64,000 bases of DNA, taken from positions 33,572,997 to 33,636,996 of the forward strand of contig JABBOT010000002.1 in NCBI GenBank assembly GCA_016165875.1. Reading direction: 5' to 3'. The position numbers and the translations under genes were made by a program. The notes below the pieces were generated by a model. That model was given only the letters and a program-made list of their open reading frames with translations. It was not told where the DNA came from and ran no database searches. This document shows, piece after piece, positions 55,001 to 64,000 of this stretch; position 1 is the stretch's first letter; every line of letters starts with the position of its first letter. Source of the DNA: Acanthopleura granulata (taxonomy: Eukaryota; Mollusca; Polyplacophora; Chitonida; Chitonidae).

Positions 55001-58000
55001 ACAGTAATGGGCCCAGAGGTGAGGCATGGCTGTAGTTTTTTACAGCTCGTAGATTATAAACATACCTTGTCAAGGCTCCTGTAGGGTTCATTACACTCGT
55101 ACAAGAAAGGTGGAATTTTCCTGAAGAGTTCCCTGAACTTGTGCTGGTTGACATCAAATGTAGCACTCTTCTTTCGGATGTTGGCCACTTCGTTGGCTTG
55201 CAGTGGTGCCACCTGCTGCTTGACAGTGATGGCTATCTTCTTTGTGTTGTTCCACTGCTCTGGTAATTCCTGTTCAAAGCACAAACATCAGTGATGCATA
55301 TTTTGGGCAAGGTAGAAAAAAAATAGCTTTAGTTTTCTAGATTCTATTCAAACTACATAAAGTATTAAGACTTGGGATTGATAAAATTAATCAGCTTGTC
55401 ACTGTTTCATTCACAATTGACCAGCACTTGCCTGTAGCTGTAAATGGACTTCCTCTGGCATCTCCTGGTCATATGTTTTCAGCAGCTCGATGGTGTGCTT
55501 TAGGGGCTCAAACATCTCATCTGTGGTTGCTTGTCTCTCCTTCACAGCAAACAGATTGCCCATGACAGCAACCAAACCTGCATAGTCACCCTCCTCAACA
55601 GGCTTTGTCAACCCTTCATCTGCCTGTTTGATGAATTGAGCCAGCTCCTTCAAGCTGTAACACAGGAAACAAGAAGCATTAGCCATTGTGAGTACAATTC
55701 AAGAGGCAGGCAGTTAATACAATTATTATTTTTCAAAATATTAGTGATGTCAAATTGGTACCCAAAAGAAGAAAGAATTTAACTGTACAATGGTGACATT
55801 GTCTGTTTAGATAGATTGACATGACTGACCTGTTGGTGACGTGATCAATCAGATGCTGTTTGAACATGAAGCTCCATCTCTTCACAATGTTCAACAGGGC
55901 CTGTTTGAATGGACGAGCATCCACTCGGAACCAGTGCTCAAAAATGTTAGTCCCTTCCAAGTGCTCAATCTCTTCATACACTTTCTCATAAGTGTCAATC
56001 TGTAAAAGAAGTAGCTTATCAATGAACACTATGAAAACGAGGAATTAAATCTGCATCAGGCTTATAACCTCAAAGACGCTCTGAGTAACTGACAAATACG
56101 CCAAGAAAAAATGGCATGCATTCCAATTTTATTTCCATTTCCGTTACATTAAATCCATTTTACATTAAGAGACTTTTTGAACAAAATGGTAGAATGGCTG
56201 TAAAACAATGGAGATGGCAATTACTTACCTGTTCCTTGAACTGTGCCAATGTTGGAGGGCACTCCGGAACTCCCTCCTCAGCATTAGCCTCTATCTCCTC
56301 TGTAGTGAGAACATGGTTATACAGCAGGAACTGTCGCATGAACTCATTCCTGTCATCAACCCAGAGGTAGGCGTAGTTGTCAAACGAGTTTCTAAACTCA
56401 CAGGCCTTGTTCATGATATTCTGTACCCTGTCCATCAGCTCCTGCCTCATCTCTGACAGCTCCTCCATGTCCTCCAGGTCAGGCTAAAGCAGAGGCAATC
56501 ACAAGTAGATACTACATCACCCTTACACATAATGCCAATGGAGTGTGGAAGTACACCAGGCTATAGACAGTGAAATTGATAAGTACAATATTACATAAAC
56601 GAATAAAATTTCTGCCCCATAAAATGCAGTTTTGGGGGCAAGTGAATTTCATAAAATATTACTTTTTGGAACGGACATATTTGCCCAGTAGGATATCATC
56701 TTAGCTTCCAAACACACCTATCTTAGAATCAGGGAAACCATGTAACTTAATCATGTGTGCAATTTGAGGTCAATTACCATAATTCTGTGTGAACCAGAAA
56801 CACCTGAATGAGTAAACAGACAAGTAATAAATCATTGTAAAACAAAGGTTGACACCTCTGAACAATAATGGTCACAGGTAGAAGATGTGCATGCAATTTA
56901 TCAGTGCAGGTGGCTACAAGTAGTGCCTGAATCTGCACGTAAGGGTGTCAACTGACCTGGTAATGCTCTTGTCCACTGTGGGCAGCAAGCCTGGGTATCA
57001 AAGAGGACTGCTTGTAGATGTCTCCCACCAGACCATCCACCAGGTCGTAGAAACCGTCAGCCACACCATAGTCCAGGGACGGCATGAACACCATCTCTGG
57101 CACCTGCAACTCTAGGTGGGCCTCAAACAGTGGAAGTGGACTGTTTTTGGCTTCAGTGTTGTCCAGAAGGAAGTTCAGACTGCAGTTAATGGTGTTGAAG
57201 AAACCATCCACCACAAACTCATCCACATAGTCCACATAGGCTTTCCAGATCTCTGAGTTCTCATCTGCCTTGAACAGATCCATGTTCTCCTGCAAACACA
57301 CATAAATGGTGGAATAACAATCATATTGGGGTATTCATCATTTCACTTTCACACTTATTTCAACAGAGTCCTACTCGACATAACAACGAACACTGGAAAT
57401 CAAAGCACAGGGCAGACCAACTGTTGTTGTGGGAAACACTGTTGGAAGACACAAACTGTGCAATTATGTAAGGGAAGATAGTAGAGATAACTGTCACAGA
57501 AAACTATGACAATACAATCATCTTTAGATGCCAGGTCTCACCTTAAGCAGTTTGTGCAACTGTTCTCCAGTTGTGCGGATTTCAGTGTAGCGTTTCTTCA
57601 GTCGGTCCTCCCGATCATCCAGATGCAACAGTGAGTCATGTTTGTCATCTTTCCTTTCAAAGAGGGGAGTTTTACTCCAGGTGGACATGAGTCTCTGGAT
57701 TTCATCCACATTATCCTTGGCCTTCTGCACTCGGATGTCAAGGTCATGCACCATATCTCGGGTGGCCTGGATGTATTCCCAAATACCTGCAACCAGCACA
57801 AGGATATACACCCATAAAAACCTCCATAAATGACAAATTACCACATACCAAAGACACAACAGCTAACTTATTTCTTCAGAATAATCTAAAATCTATTGAT
57901 AGATAGAGATGTCAAAAACAGAGTTATTATATTTTATTTAAAAAAAAAGGTGTGCTGAACTGAACAGAAAGTTATCATTTGCTTACCATCTGAGTTCCAG

Positions 58001-61000
58001 TTGAGACTTTTTTCTGCTTTTTCCAGCTGATTATCAATGCCCTGCAACTGGTTTTCAATCAGTGGGAACTCCACTTCCAAAACTGTTGTTCTCACTTTGT
58101 TGTACCATTTGACAGTCAGGTCAAGATTAGCCACATACTGGAAGAATGTGTCGTTTCTGGCAAAGATGGACGAGGCACTGGAGGGTATCTCCTGTGTTTC
58201 TTGTGTTTCCAGATACTTGACTTCTCTCAACACAGCCACAAGCTGAAAATACAAGTCTGTAATTTTAGACAAGTAACTTCATAAAATTTTAACAGACCTG
58301 TATTACATATGAACCATAATGCCAAGTGCAATGTACAATGATGCAACAGATTCATGCTGGATGTCATTCTGAATAAAACCTACCTGTGGGTCAAAGTTGA
58401 CAGCAATGAGTTGGGTTCCTCATTTCGGGTAATGAGAGGCAATGACAGGTTAAATCCACAGGCTTCATCCACACCTTCTGTCCATTCTTTGTAGATATTC
58501 TGTTCATAACTGAAAAATTTGCATAACTGTAGAATTATAGACTTATAAAACATTACTGAAGTCACATGCAATTCTTCAAACCAAAAGAGATGACAACCGA
58601 TGGTATTTCCATTCACGAACAGAAATATTTTCTTTATTGGCTTACCCATTCAGAAGTTCGATCATCTCTTCGTATTTGGTGAACACTAGCTTTGCTTCTT
58701 CTGTTTCCATACATCTGAAATAAAAATTCCAAGTTTATACAGCCAACATACAAAATCAAAGTTTCTGTCATATTCATGCACACAACGTTGTAAGATTCAT
58801 ATTTCTGTTGATGTACAAAGCAATGTGTTTTTATGTTAACAGCTTTTATCTTTGGACATTTATTGTTCAGGGCATTGTTACTGTTACATGTACTGTTCAG
58901 AAACATAAGCATACGAAGTCAAAATGAGGTGATTGAGCATAAGCAAATACATACGGGTTTTCAATATGCTTGAAGTTGTGTAATGGCTGAGTGATGCGCT
59001 CCCTCAGCTCGTGGGACCACCTGAGGCCTCCTGCTACTGATGGCATGTTCTTATGGACAGGTGCCCTGCCTCTCTCAGCCTTGACACTCATCTGTTTGTC
59101 ATAGATCTCCTTGGCTGTATCCAGCTCATCATGCATCATTCTGATCACCACTGGGTACTTGTCACTGAAGTCAGCCTTGATCAGGGCTCTGTCCAACAAG
59201 CTCCCCATGATGTCCAGCAGCTAAAATTTATAATGTGGATTATCTTAGTATTGATGGCCACTTTGGAACAATGCTAAACTTATTACAACAATTACATTTC
59301 AAATGCAAATGACTGTGGCTAAGTTAATTCAGTGCATGAATGATACACTGTAGTAATCCATTTCACTGTTACATGTTTTGGTTTGATAATCCCTCACACC
59401 TCTAAACTATCAGAAGGCTATCACTGACAGTGAAATGTACAAAAGAGATTTGTAGGTTTATACCACAGTGCTTGCTTGCACATGTCATTCTAATCACTGT
59501 GAAGAATAATCAAGCTGCAAACATTACATGAATAGTATCCTGACAGTAGGCGGAAATCATTATCTTAACTCTACCTTGTAGACAGATTCCAAACCACTGC
59601 AATCATCAAAGGCTTGGCAAATGATGGTGCCCAATCGCCTGTCCAGGTCAGCTACCTTGTTGTTAAAGTTTGTGTAGTCAGTGATAAATTCAGTCTGAGT
59701 TGGGTCCATACAGTCATAAGAGCGTTCAGTGAACACTTTGAAGAGCTCATTGAACTCCTCAAAGACTTGTACTACTTGCTGACTCAGACTTTTGCCCTTT
59801 ATACCACCAATTTCTATCTTCTCCAACTTCATGAATTCAATGGCTGTCTCCATCAGTTCCTGCATAAGTAAATATAAACCAGGTACAAGGTAGTTTGTAA
59901 AAACACACACAATTATATAGATTGAGCGTGTATATCAACATATTCAACTATTATTTTCAAGCTTTTACAGTTTTACAGCTCAAATCATGATCAACAAATA
60001 TATAATGTGAACAACATCAGTGACTATTTCAGGAAAGTCATATAAAATATGATCCAGTTATTTTCAATCCACACGTGTGAAAGTCACATACCAATACAAT
60101 TTCAACTCGCTCCACGAATTTGTCATAGCGAGCAAAGACTAGATCTGGAGCAAACTCCCACTCTTTGGTCTCTTTATCCTTGAAGTAGTCCTTCATTTTG
60201 CCTTTGTACTCCTCATATGTTTTCTTGAAGCACCTCAACACATCAAGAGATTCCTGTACTTTGTCAATTGTCTCTTCGACTTCACCTTTAAAAATCTCAG
60301 TGGGATCAAGGAATGCCTTGGCCTAGAGTTAAATAAATAAAAAGATAGTTTCAAATTAAAAGATTTCCCCACACTGTTTTATTACAAAAGACGCCTAACA
60401 TGTAAGCCAGCAATCTTTTTTCTCAAGTAAACAACTTATTTTGCTTGCAGGTTTACAGGACTGTTGGCAAAGTGCCATGTCATTTGATACCTTATTACTG
60501 AAAAATATGCTTACATCACAGTAACTGGTCAATAGCCAAAATATTTGTCACAAAATGCAGTGGATAACATGTACACACAACTGTTCTACAGACTAACCTG
60601 TTGTATAAGCAAGTTACAGGTCTCCTGTAGTAGGACAATAATCCTGGCAGGTGTGTTATAATACTGGGAGTTTGCCCAGAGAAGGCAGATTGTATGCATC
60701 AGTGGTTCCACCAATTTCTTGGTGTCTCCAAACTCAGCTCCTTCAATGTCTTCAAAGTGGGTCCTCAGTGGTTTCAGGTACATGTTGATATCCTGAGCCT
60801 CAGATAATGCTGAAATGTCATGCGAAAATGTGCACATTATATGCAGATATTCAATGTTAAATGCACATATGAGCATATTATAGAAAAGATCAGAATAACT
60901 TTGGATTTGTTTTTTTAAAACTGATATAGGCCTACTCGTATCTTACCTGAAACAACATCTCTGAAGATGTTTTTGAATGAAGGAAAGTAACTGCTATGTG

Positions 61001-62586
61001 TCTTCTCAAGCAGTTCTGCCATCTTTCTAACTTTTGGATCCCTGAGCTGCAAAGATAAGGCAAATAGTTAATAGTCATGATTAAAATTAAGCCCACTAAA
61101 AATCAACACCCTGATTTACATGTAATTGCATTGGTCATCTATAAACTTTGCGACAAAAACACTTGACAAAAGATGGTGTTCATACCTGATCATATATACA
61201 TTCCAGATTCTGAGCCTTGTTTTGCCAAAATTTCAATTCGACAAATGGTGTTGGATTTTGGCCTTCCAAAAGAAGTTGGGCTGAGTCTCGTTTTAGCACT
61301 TCTCTTATCTGATGTGTCCACTCAATGATAACTGACTCAATGGCATGCACTAGATTCCTGTCATATACATCAAGCCTGCAAGCAATAAAAAAGATATTGT
61401 TTATACCATACCTTTTACATGTTTTTTACCTAAATGGGTCCATACATTGTCTTTTATGTTTTACAGGTAACTAAATTTACATCTAAATATTTTATGACTT
61501 ATGGGTACATGTACTTTGCAAAAAAAAAAAAAATGCAAGTGCTGTCTCCTCTCAACTGTACTTACTTTTCATCATCTTCTTGAATCTGTTCAATTCTCTC
61601 TGTTCCCACTGGAAGGGGCAGCAATGTCTTCCCTTTTACCTGACCTGCCACAACATATACATTACTTTTGAGGTTGTGTACATGTCTCTGAACATCCCCT
61701 GATACAACATGAGGCCACTGGTCATGATTTCTGTCATTTGCCAGGAGGGGCACCAGAACCTGTAAAATTTCAAGCAACAATGATGAAATAATCCTGAAAG
61801 AATTCCATACCATGTTCTCTATAAACAAAATATATTACAAGCAATCCAATGCACACTCGTCCATGCATCCACTATCCTTCCACTAATAATGGTAGTCTAT
61901 TCCCGTGTTTAATAATACAGAGTAAGAATGATACTTATTTTCTTTGTGGAACTTTCCAGTTCAGTGATGTGAATAAAAATGCAGACTACAATTACCAATA
62001 ACATATTGATTGCTATAATAATTACTGTAGAGACAGTTATGCAGTAATTCAATGTAACAATCCCATAGCAGTTACTGTTGTGTTTTTTCACTCCAGTGTA
62101 TTTTTAAAGAGAAACTGAAAGGGAAACACTGAAATGACTTAATACTACGATCCACCATTTAATTATGGGAATTATTATGATGACAAGTTATTTATTATAG
62201 TAATATTAATAAAAAAACACAAGGCATACCTCATCGACAAATGCTGACAGCTGGTCCATTGGGGAATATGACAGATCTCCATATATCAGTGCATTTTTCA
62301 AGTTTGAGTCTTTCTGTACAGTTTCCTTCCCTCGTTTCACAAAATAACATGCTTTCCCTTTGGGATTGTTTGGCCATTCATACTGCACCACCAGTCCGCC
62401 TGCAGGCTGTAGTGCCACGATGAGTGTATTGTGATCACCTTTTTCAAAATAGTCCAGAAACATTTGTTTGTTTTCATCGACATTGTATAGCTTCATCCAC
62501 TTATCAGGCTTGATTTTCATAGTCTTGAGAACATAGTCCGCGACAAATTCCACACGGACATCGTTCAGTTCTAGTTCCGCAGCCAT
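35618..62586 (-). CDS. DNAH17: Axonemal outer-arm dynein heavy chain, DNAH9/11/17 group (DNAH17-like), complete
   Basis: Motor heavy chain of the outer dynein arm of cilia and flagella; hydrolyses ATP to slide doublet microtubules. About 51 exons with GT–AG borders run from ATG at 62586 to TAG at 35620–35618, about 4,500 residues, the normal size. I chose MAAEL at 62586; the codon 12 nt upstream in the same frame is GTG. Order: tail, linker with [11 protein letters not shown]1–AAA4 with P-loops, coiled-coil stalk and microtubule-binding domain, AAA5, AAA6, C-terminal domain ending GVALLLQV. Four Walker A lysines are intact and no frame break is seen. The C-terminal part ([43 protein letters not shown]) fits DNAH17 better than DNAH9 as I recall them, so the symbol is a best guess within this group. 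Confidence 0.93.
40215..42832 (-). CDS. DNAH17: Dynein stalk, microtubule-binding domain and AAA5 exons
   Basis: Exons at about 42,832–42,593 and 42,239–41,975 encode the outgoing stalk helix ([48 protein letters not shown], coiled-coil heptads). A single 1,608-nt exon (41822–40215, 536 residues, phase 0 to 0) then carries the microtubule-binding domain ([43 protein letters not shown]), the return helix and all of AAA5 ([76 protein letters not shown]). It is far larger than the other exons, which are mostly 100–400 nt. Confidence 0.93.
42305..42575. repeat. Dispersed repeat relative inside a dynein intron
   Basis: A segment in the intron between two stalk exons, starting CTAACTCACTCATATATGGC and holding CCACCAATGGCAGGTACTTG and GTCAAGGGCCAATGATTTAA, resembles the repeat at 3,119–3,325 in decayed form. 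Assignment is by general resemblance only. Confidence 0.4.
43030..44594 (-). CDS. DNAH17: Dynein AAA4 exons
   Basis: Exons at about 44,594–44,430, 44,103–43,478 and 43,195–43,030. The long one has [20 protein letters not shown] (P-loop GVGGSGKQS at 43,856–43,830), [40 protein letters not shown] and [10 protein letters not shown]. The last leads into [20 protein letters not shown]. The lysine and downstream Walker B-type D are retained. Confidence 0.92.
45231..47320 (-). CDS. DNAH17: Dynein AAA3 exons
   Basis: Exons at about 47,320–47,030 ([31 protein letters not shown]), 46,875–46,698 ([20 protein letters not shown]), 46,518–46,210 with P-loop GNAGTGKT (46,429–46,406) and Walker [14 protein letters not shown], then 45,875–45,699 ([31 protein letters not shown]) and 45,475–45,231 ([20 protein letters not shown]). 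AAA3 is the regulatory ATPase site; its motifs look competent. Confidence 0.92.
47570..49312 (-). CDS. DNAH17: Dynein AAA2 exons
   Basis: Exons at about 49,312–49,216 ([17 protein letters not shown]), 49,020–48,823 ([31 protein letters not shown]), 48,417–48,200 with P-loop GNAGTGKS (48,363–48,340), and 47,845–47,570 ([48 protein letters not shown]). AAA2 binds nucleotide but is not usually hydrolytic; the Walker A lysine is intact. An intron of about 1.1 kb (49,313–50,402) separates it from AAA1 and holds nothing recognisable. Confidence 0.92.
50403..51387 (-). CDS. DNAH17: Dynein AAA1 exons (main ATPase site)
   Basis: Exon 51387–51231 starts [11 protein letters not shown] and carries Walker [11 protein letters not shown] (the P-loop GPAGTGKT spans about 51,332–51,309). 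The next exon (about 51,013–50,747) holds Walker B CFDEFNRI (about 50,944–50,962) and [20 protein letters not shown]. The following exon (about 50,548–50,403) has [19 protein letters not shown]. All residues needed for ATP binding and hydrolysis at AAA1 are present. Confidence 0.93.
51774..55272 (-). CDS. DNAH17: Dynein linker (DHC_N2) exons
   Basis: Exons 17–24. They encode [17 protein letters not shown] (about 55,190), [13 protein letters not shown] (about 54,370–54,410; the dynein RHWxxL motif), [33 protein letters not shown] (about 53,580), [20 protein letters not shown] (about 53,220), [18 protein letters not shown] and the approach to AAA1, [12 protein letters not shown] (about 51,780–51,810). 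The linker is the mechanical lever that docks on the AAA ring. Confidence 0.9.
55430..62586 (-). CDS. DNAH17: Dynein tail (DHC_N1) exons
   Basis: Some sixteen exons encode the N-terminal tail that dimerises the heavy chain and binds intermediate chains. Exon 1 (62586–62230, 119 residues) has [17 protein letters not shown]; exon 2 (61759–61566) has [20 protein letters not shown], a signature of the outer-arm beta chain. Later landmarks are [12 protein letters not shown] (about 60,620), [16 protein letters not shown] (about 59,620), [20 protein letters not shown] (about 59,010) and [15 protein letters not shown] (about 55,920). Introns here are mostly 150–700 bp. Other exon limits are approximate. 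Confidence 0.88.
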
Positions 62587-62892
62587 GTTTGATTTCACTC
62601 AAAATCGGCACAACTTACAAAAACATTCACGAAGTGCTGTCTGCTGGGAGACAAGAAGTAAGCTACACACTACCCCAGCGATACTTGGGTAACACCTATT
62701 TCTTCTATGTGTTAACAACAATTACCACTTCAACATCTTCGCCAAATTGTTGAATTTGCAGTCCGTCAAAGACTGCGTGCACGGTTTTGTACCCGCAGTT
62801 TGGTGGTATCTATAACAGCGTTGTTAGCGGTTGCTAGGGAATTGTGCACGTGCCCGGGAGCCTCGTTTTCGAATGGCACAACTTCCGGTGGC
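62587..62892. promoter_or_regulatory. Divergent promoter region between DNAH17-like and PGS1 start codons
   Basis: Only 306 bp lie between the two ATGs, which point away from each other. The sequence is GC-richer than its surroundings. An ETS-type ACTTCCGG stands at 62,881–62,888, five bases before the PGS1 ATG. A CACGTG E-box is at 62,847–62,852. A GGTTGCTAGG stretch at 62,829–62,838 resembles one half of the X-box bound by RFX factors, which drive ciliary genes. No TATA box is apparent. Confidence 0.6.
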
Positions 62893-64000
62893 ATGGCGAT
62901 CACACCACTGAGATCGCAGAAAGTGATTGGTTTCGGGATTGTAAATTATGTTTATCGTAGGTAATACATTGCTTACTTAGTATAGTTTGATAGGTAATAA
63001 GTATGTGGTAAATTTGACAATTCTAGTGTTCAAACATTTAACACAAGTGTCACCCAAGCAAGGCAAAGGGGCTGATGTATTCGGTCTGATTGAAAATAAA
63101 GCAGAGTTGGCGGCGAATTCGTAATCTTAAGCGGTGATTTATAGGATCTAATGGCGAAAGGGTAACGTAACGGCGTAACGGTTTAATTTACTCTGCCTGA
63201 CCAGTGTATCATTAAGAAGGCGGGCAGTAGTGCGGATGAGGGTGATATCACGTGGTAGGGTGACGTCAATTCATTGAACAATGTTTTTTTCTCAATGAAC
63301 ATCGGAAAAGTGGGTCAGCGACGAACAGTAGCTCAACCTATTCTTTACAAATCCCAACAGGATATTCGGATATAATTCAGCATAGGCTTTAATGGTTTGA
63401 TAAAGAGTGAAAACAAGTATCAAAGACAATGGGTGCCGATGGCAAAAATGTGTGTGGAAGTTTAATTATGAGTATTTCCAAAGTTAGTAATTTGAATCCA
63501 AATATGAGACAGGTAATGGGAAATATGCAGTTTAATTTGAAGCTTTATCATCTGCCTGCTTACTAACTCAGGAATTGTATATCATGAAAGAAAATCAGAA
63601 AGATGTCTTTTTTTTTTCTTTGGTACAGATATGCAAATGTTTTTACATGGAATGGTGACAGCAAATGTAATACAAATATAACAAAAGACAAGATACGGGT
63701 AACAGAGCTGGAGGATATGAAGAGTTCTCATCCTCATGCCTGGCTGGCACATGTTACCCCTTGTTTTGCCGTCGCTGGAAGTCAAATAACTGTTCTTCAA
63801 GAACCATCACAGTTTTTCTCCACATTAAAGGTAGTATTGTACAAAACATCAAGCATTTAATTTTTTTCTAACTTCAGAAATGACCGCTAAGCTGTAACAC
63901 AGTAAGGGGATGTAATTTGCATGAAAAGTGAATACATAATGAGTGTGAAATTTTGTGGAATCAAACATCGATTTGTCCCTTCATTTTGCTTTCAGGGAAG
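62893..64000 (+). CDS. PGS1: Probable PGS1, mitochondrial phosphatidylglycerophosphate synthase (5' part, runs off the end)
   Basis: PGS1 makes phosphatidylglycerophosphate from CDP-diacylglycerol and glycerol-3-phosphate, the first committed step to cardiolipin in mitochondria. Exon 1 is 62893–62960 (MAITPLRSQKVIGF…, ends phase 2 at AG|GTAATA), exon 2 is 63629–63830 (phase 0 at its end), and exon 3 starts at 63996 after TTTCAG. The join restores an AGA codon between exons 1 and 2. Exon 2 ends AHVTPCFAVAGSQITVLQEP then SQFFSTLK, which lines up with the human stretch W-x6-P-x-F-x-V-x2-S-x-V-x-V-L-x2-P-x2-F-F-x2-M-K just before the first catalytic domain, as I recall it. The HKD motifs lie beyond the window, so the call is moderate. 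Confidence 0.65.
62961..63628 (+). other. Intron 1 of the probable PGS1 gene
   Basis: Starts GTAATA and ends in a long T-rich tract and GGTACAG. A short open frame from 63430 with an apparent GTAATG donor at about 63,514 was considered as an alternative first exon, but its phase does not fit exon 2. Confidence 0.55.

Noticed and set aside
62586..62598. Dynein start four codons upstream
   Set aside because: The codon at 62598 is GTG on the minus strand; the ATG at 62586 is the first true start.
63430..63513. Alternative first exon for the PGS1-like gene (short frame from an ATG, ending before GTAATG)
   Set aside because: It ends in phase 0, and joining it to exon 2 gives a stop after a few codons; the exon at 62893–62960 ends in phase 2 and joins cleanly.

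Overview
This is nuclear DNA of an animal. The genes are split by GT–AG introns, codon-perfect exons sit in AT-rich non-coding DNA, and a complete axonemal dynein shows a ciliated or flagellated species. A gypsy-class LTR element, tRNA-derived SINEs and a dispersed repeat that I associate with gastropod and bivalve genomes, together with an ependymin-related gene, suggest a mollusc. The species cannot be read from the window.

Layout, left to right. (1) The last three coding exons of GID4 (+, 2398–3520), the substrate receptor of the CTLH/GID ubiquitin ligase, with a repeat-filled intron before them. (2) A gene-poor stretch (about 4.3–16.9 kb) holding a pair of tRNA-derived SINE copies, a decayed Ty3/gypsy retrotransposon on the minus strand (10138–15382) with primer-binding site and a matching 5-bp target duplication, and a 490-bp foldback palindrome. 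(3) A complete six-exon ependymin-related secreted protein gene (+, 16955–23934). Its fourth donor splice site has been multiplied into a 24-nt minisatellite, and its last intron carries a 74/111-bp tandem array. (4) A complete mitochondrial acyl carrier protein gene, NDUFAB1 (−, 31586–27040), with two alternative homologous exons separated by only 46 nt. (5) A repeat-rich intergenic stretch (31.6–35.6 kb). (6) A complete outer-arm axonemal dynein heavy chain of the DNAH9/11/17 group, closest to DNAH17 as I recall these proteins (−, 62586–35618, about 51 exons, about 4,500 residues). (7) A compact divergent promoter (306 bp between start codons) shared with the first exons of a probable PGS1 gene (+, 62893 to beyond the end).

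The genes do not form one pathway: ubiquitin ligase receptor, secreted protein, mitochondrial complex I/fatty-acid/Fe–S carrier, ciliary motor and mitochondrial cardiolipin synthesis. The points most worth following are the duplicated exons of NDUFAB1 and the replicated splice donor in the ependymin-related gene. Exon joins were worked out by hand from splice signals and reading phase. Product names rest on family sequences as I remember them; no database was searched.
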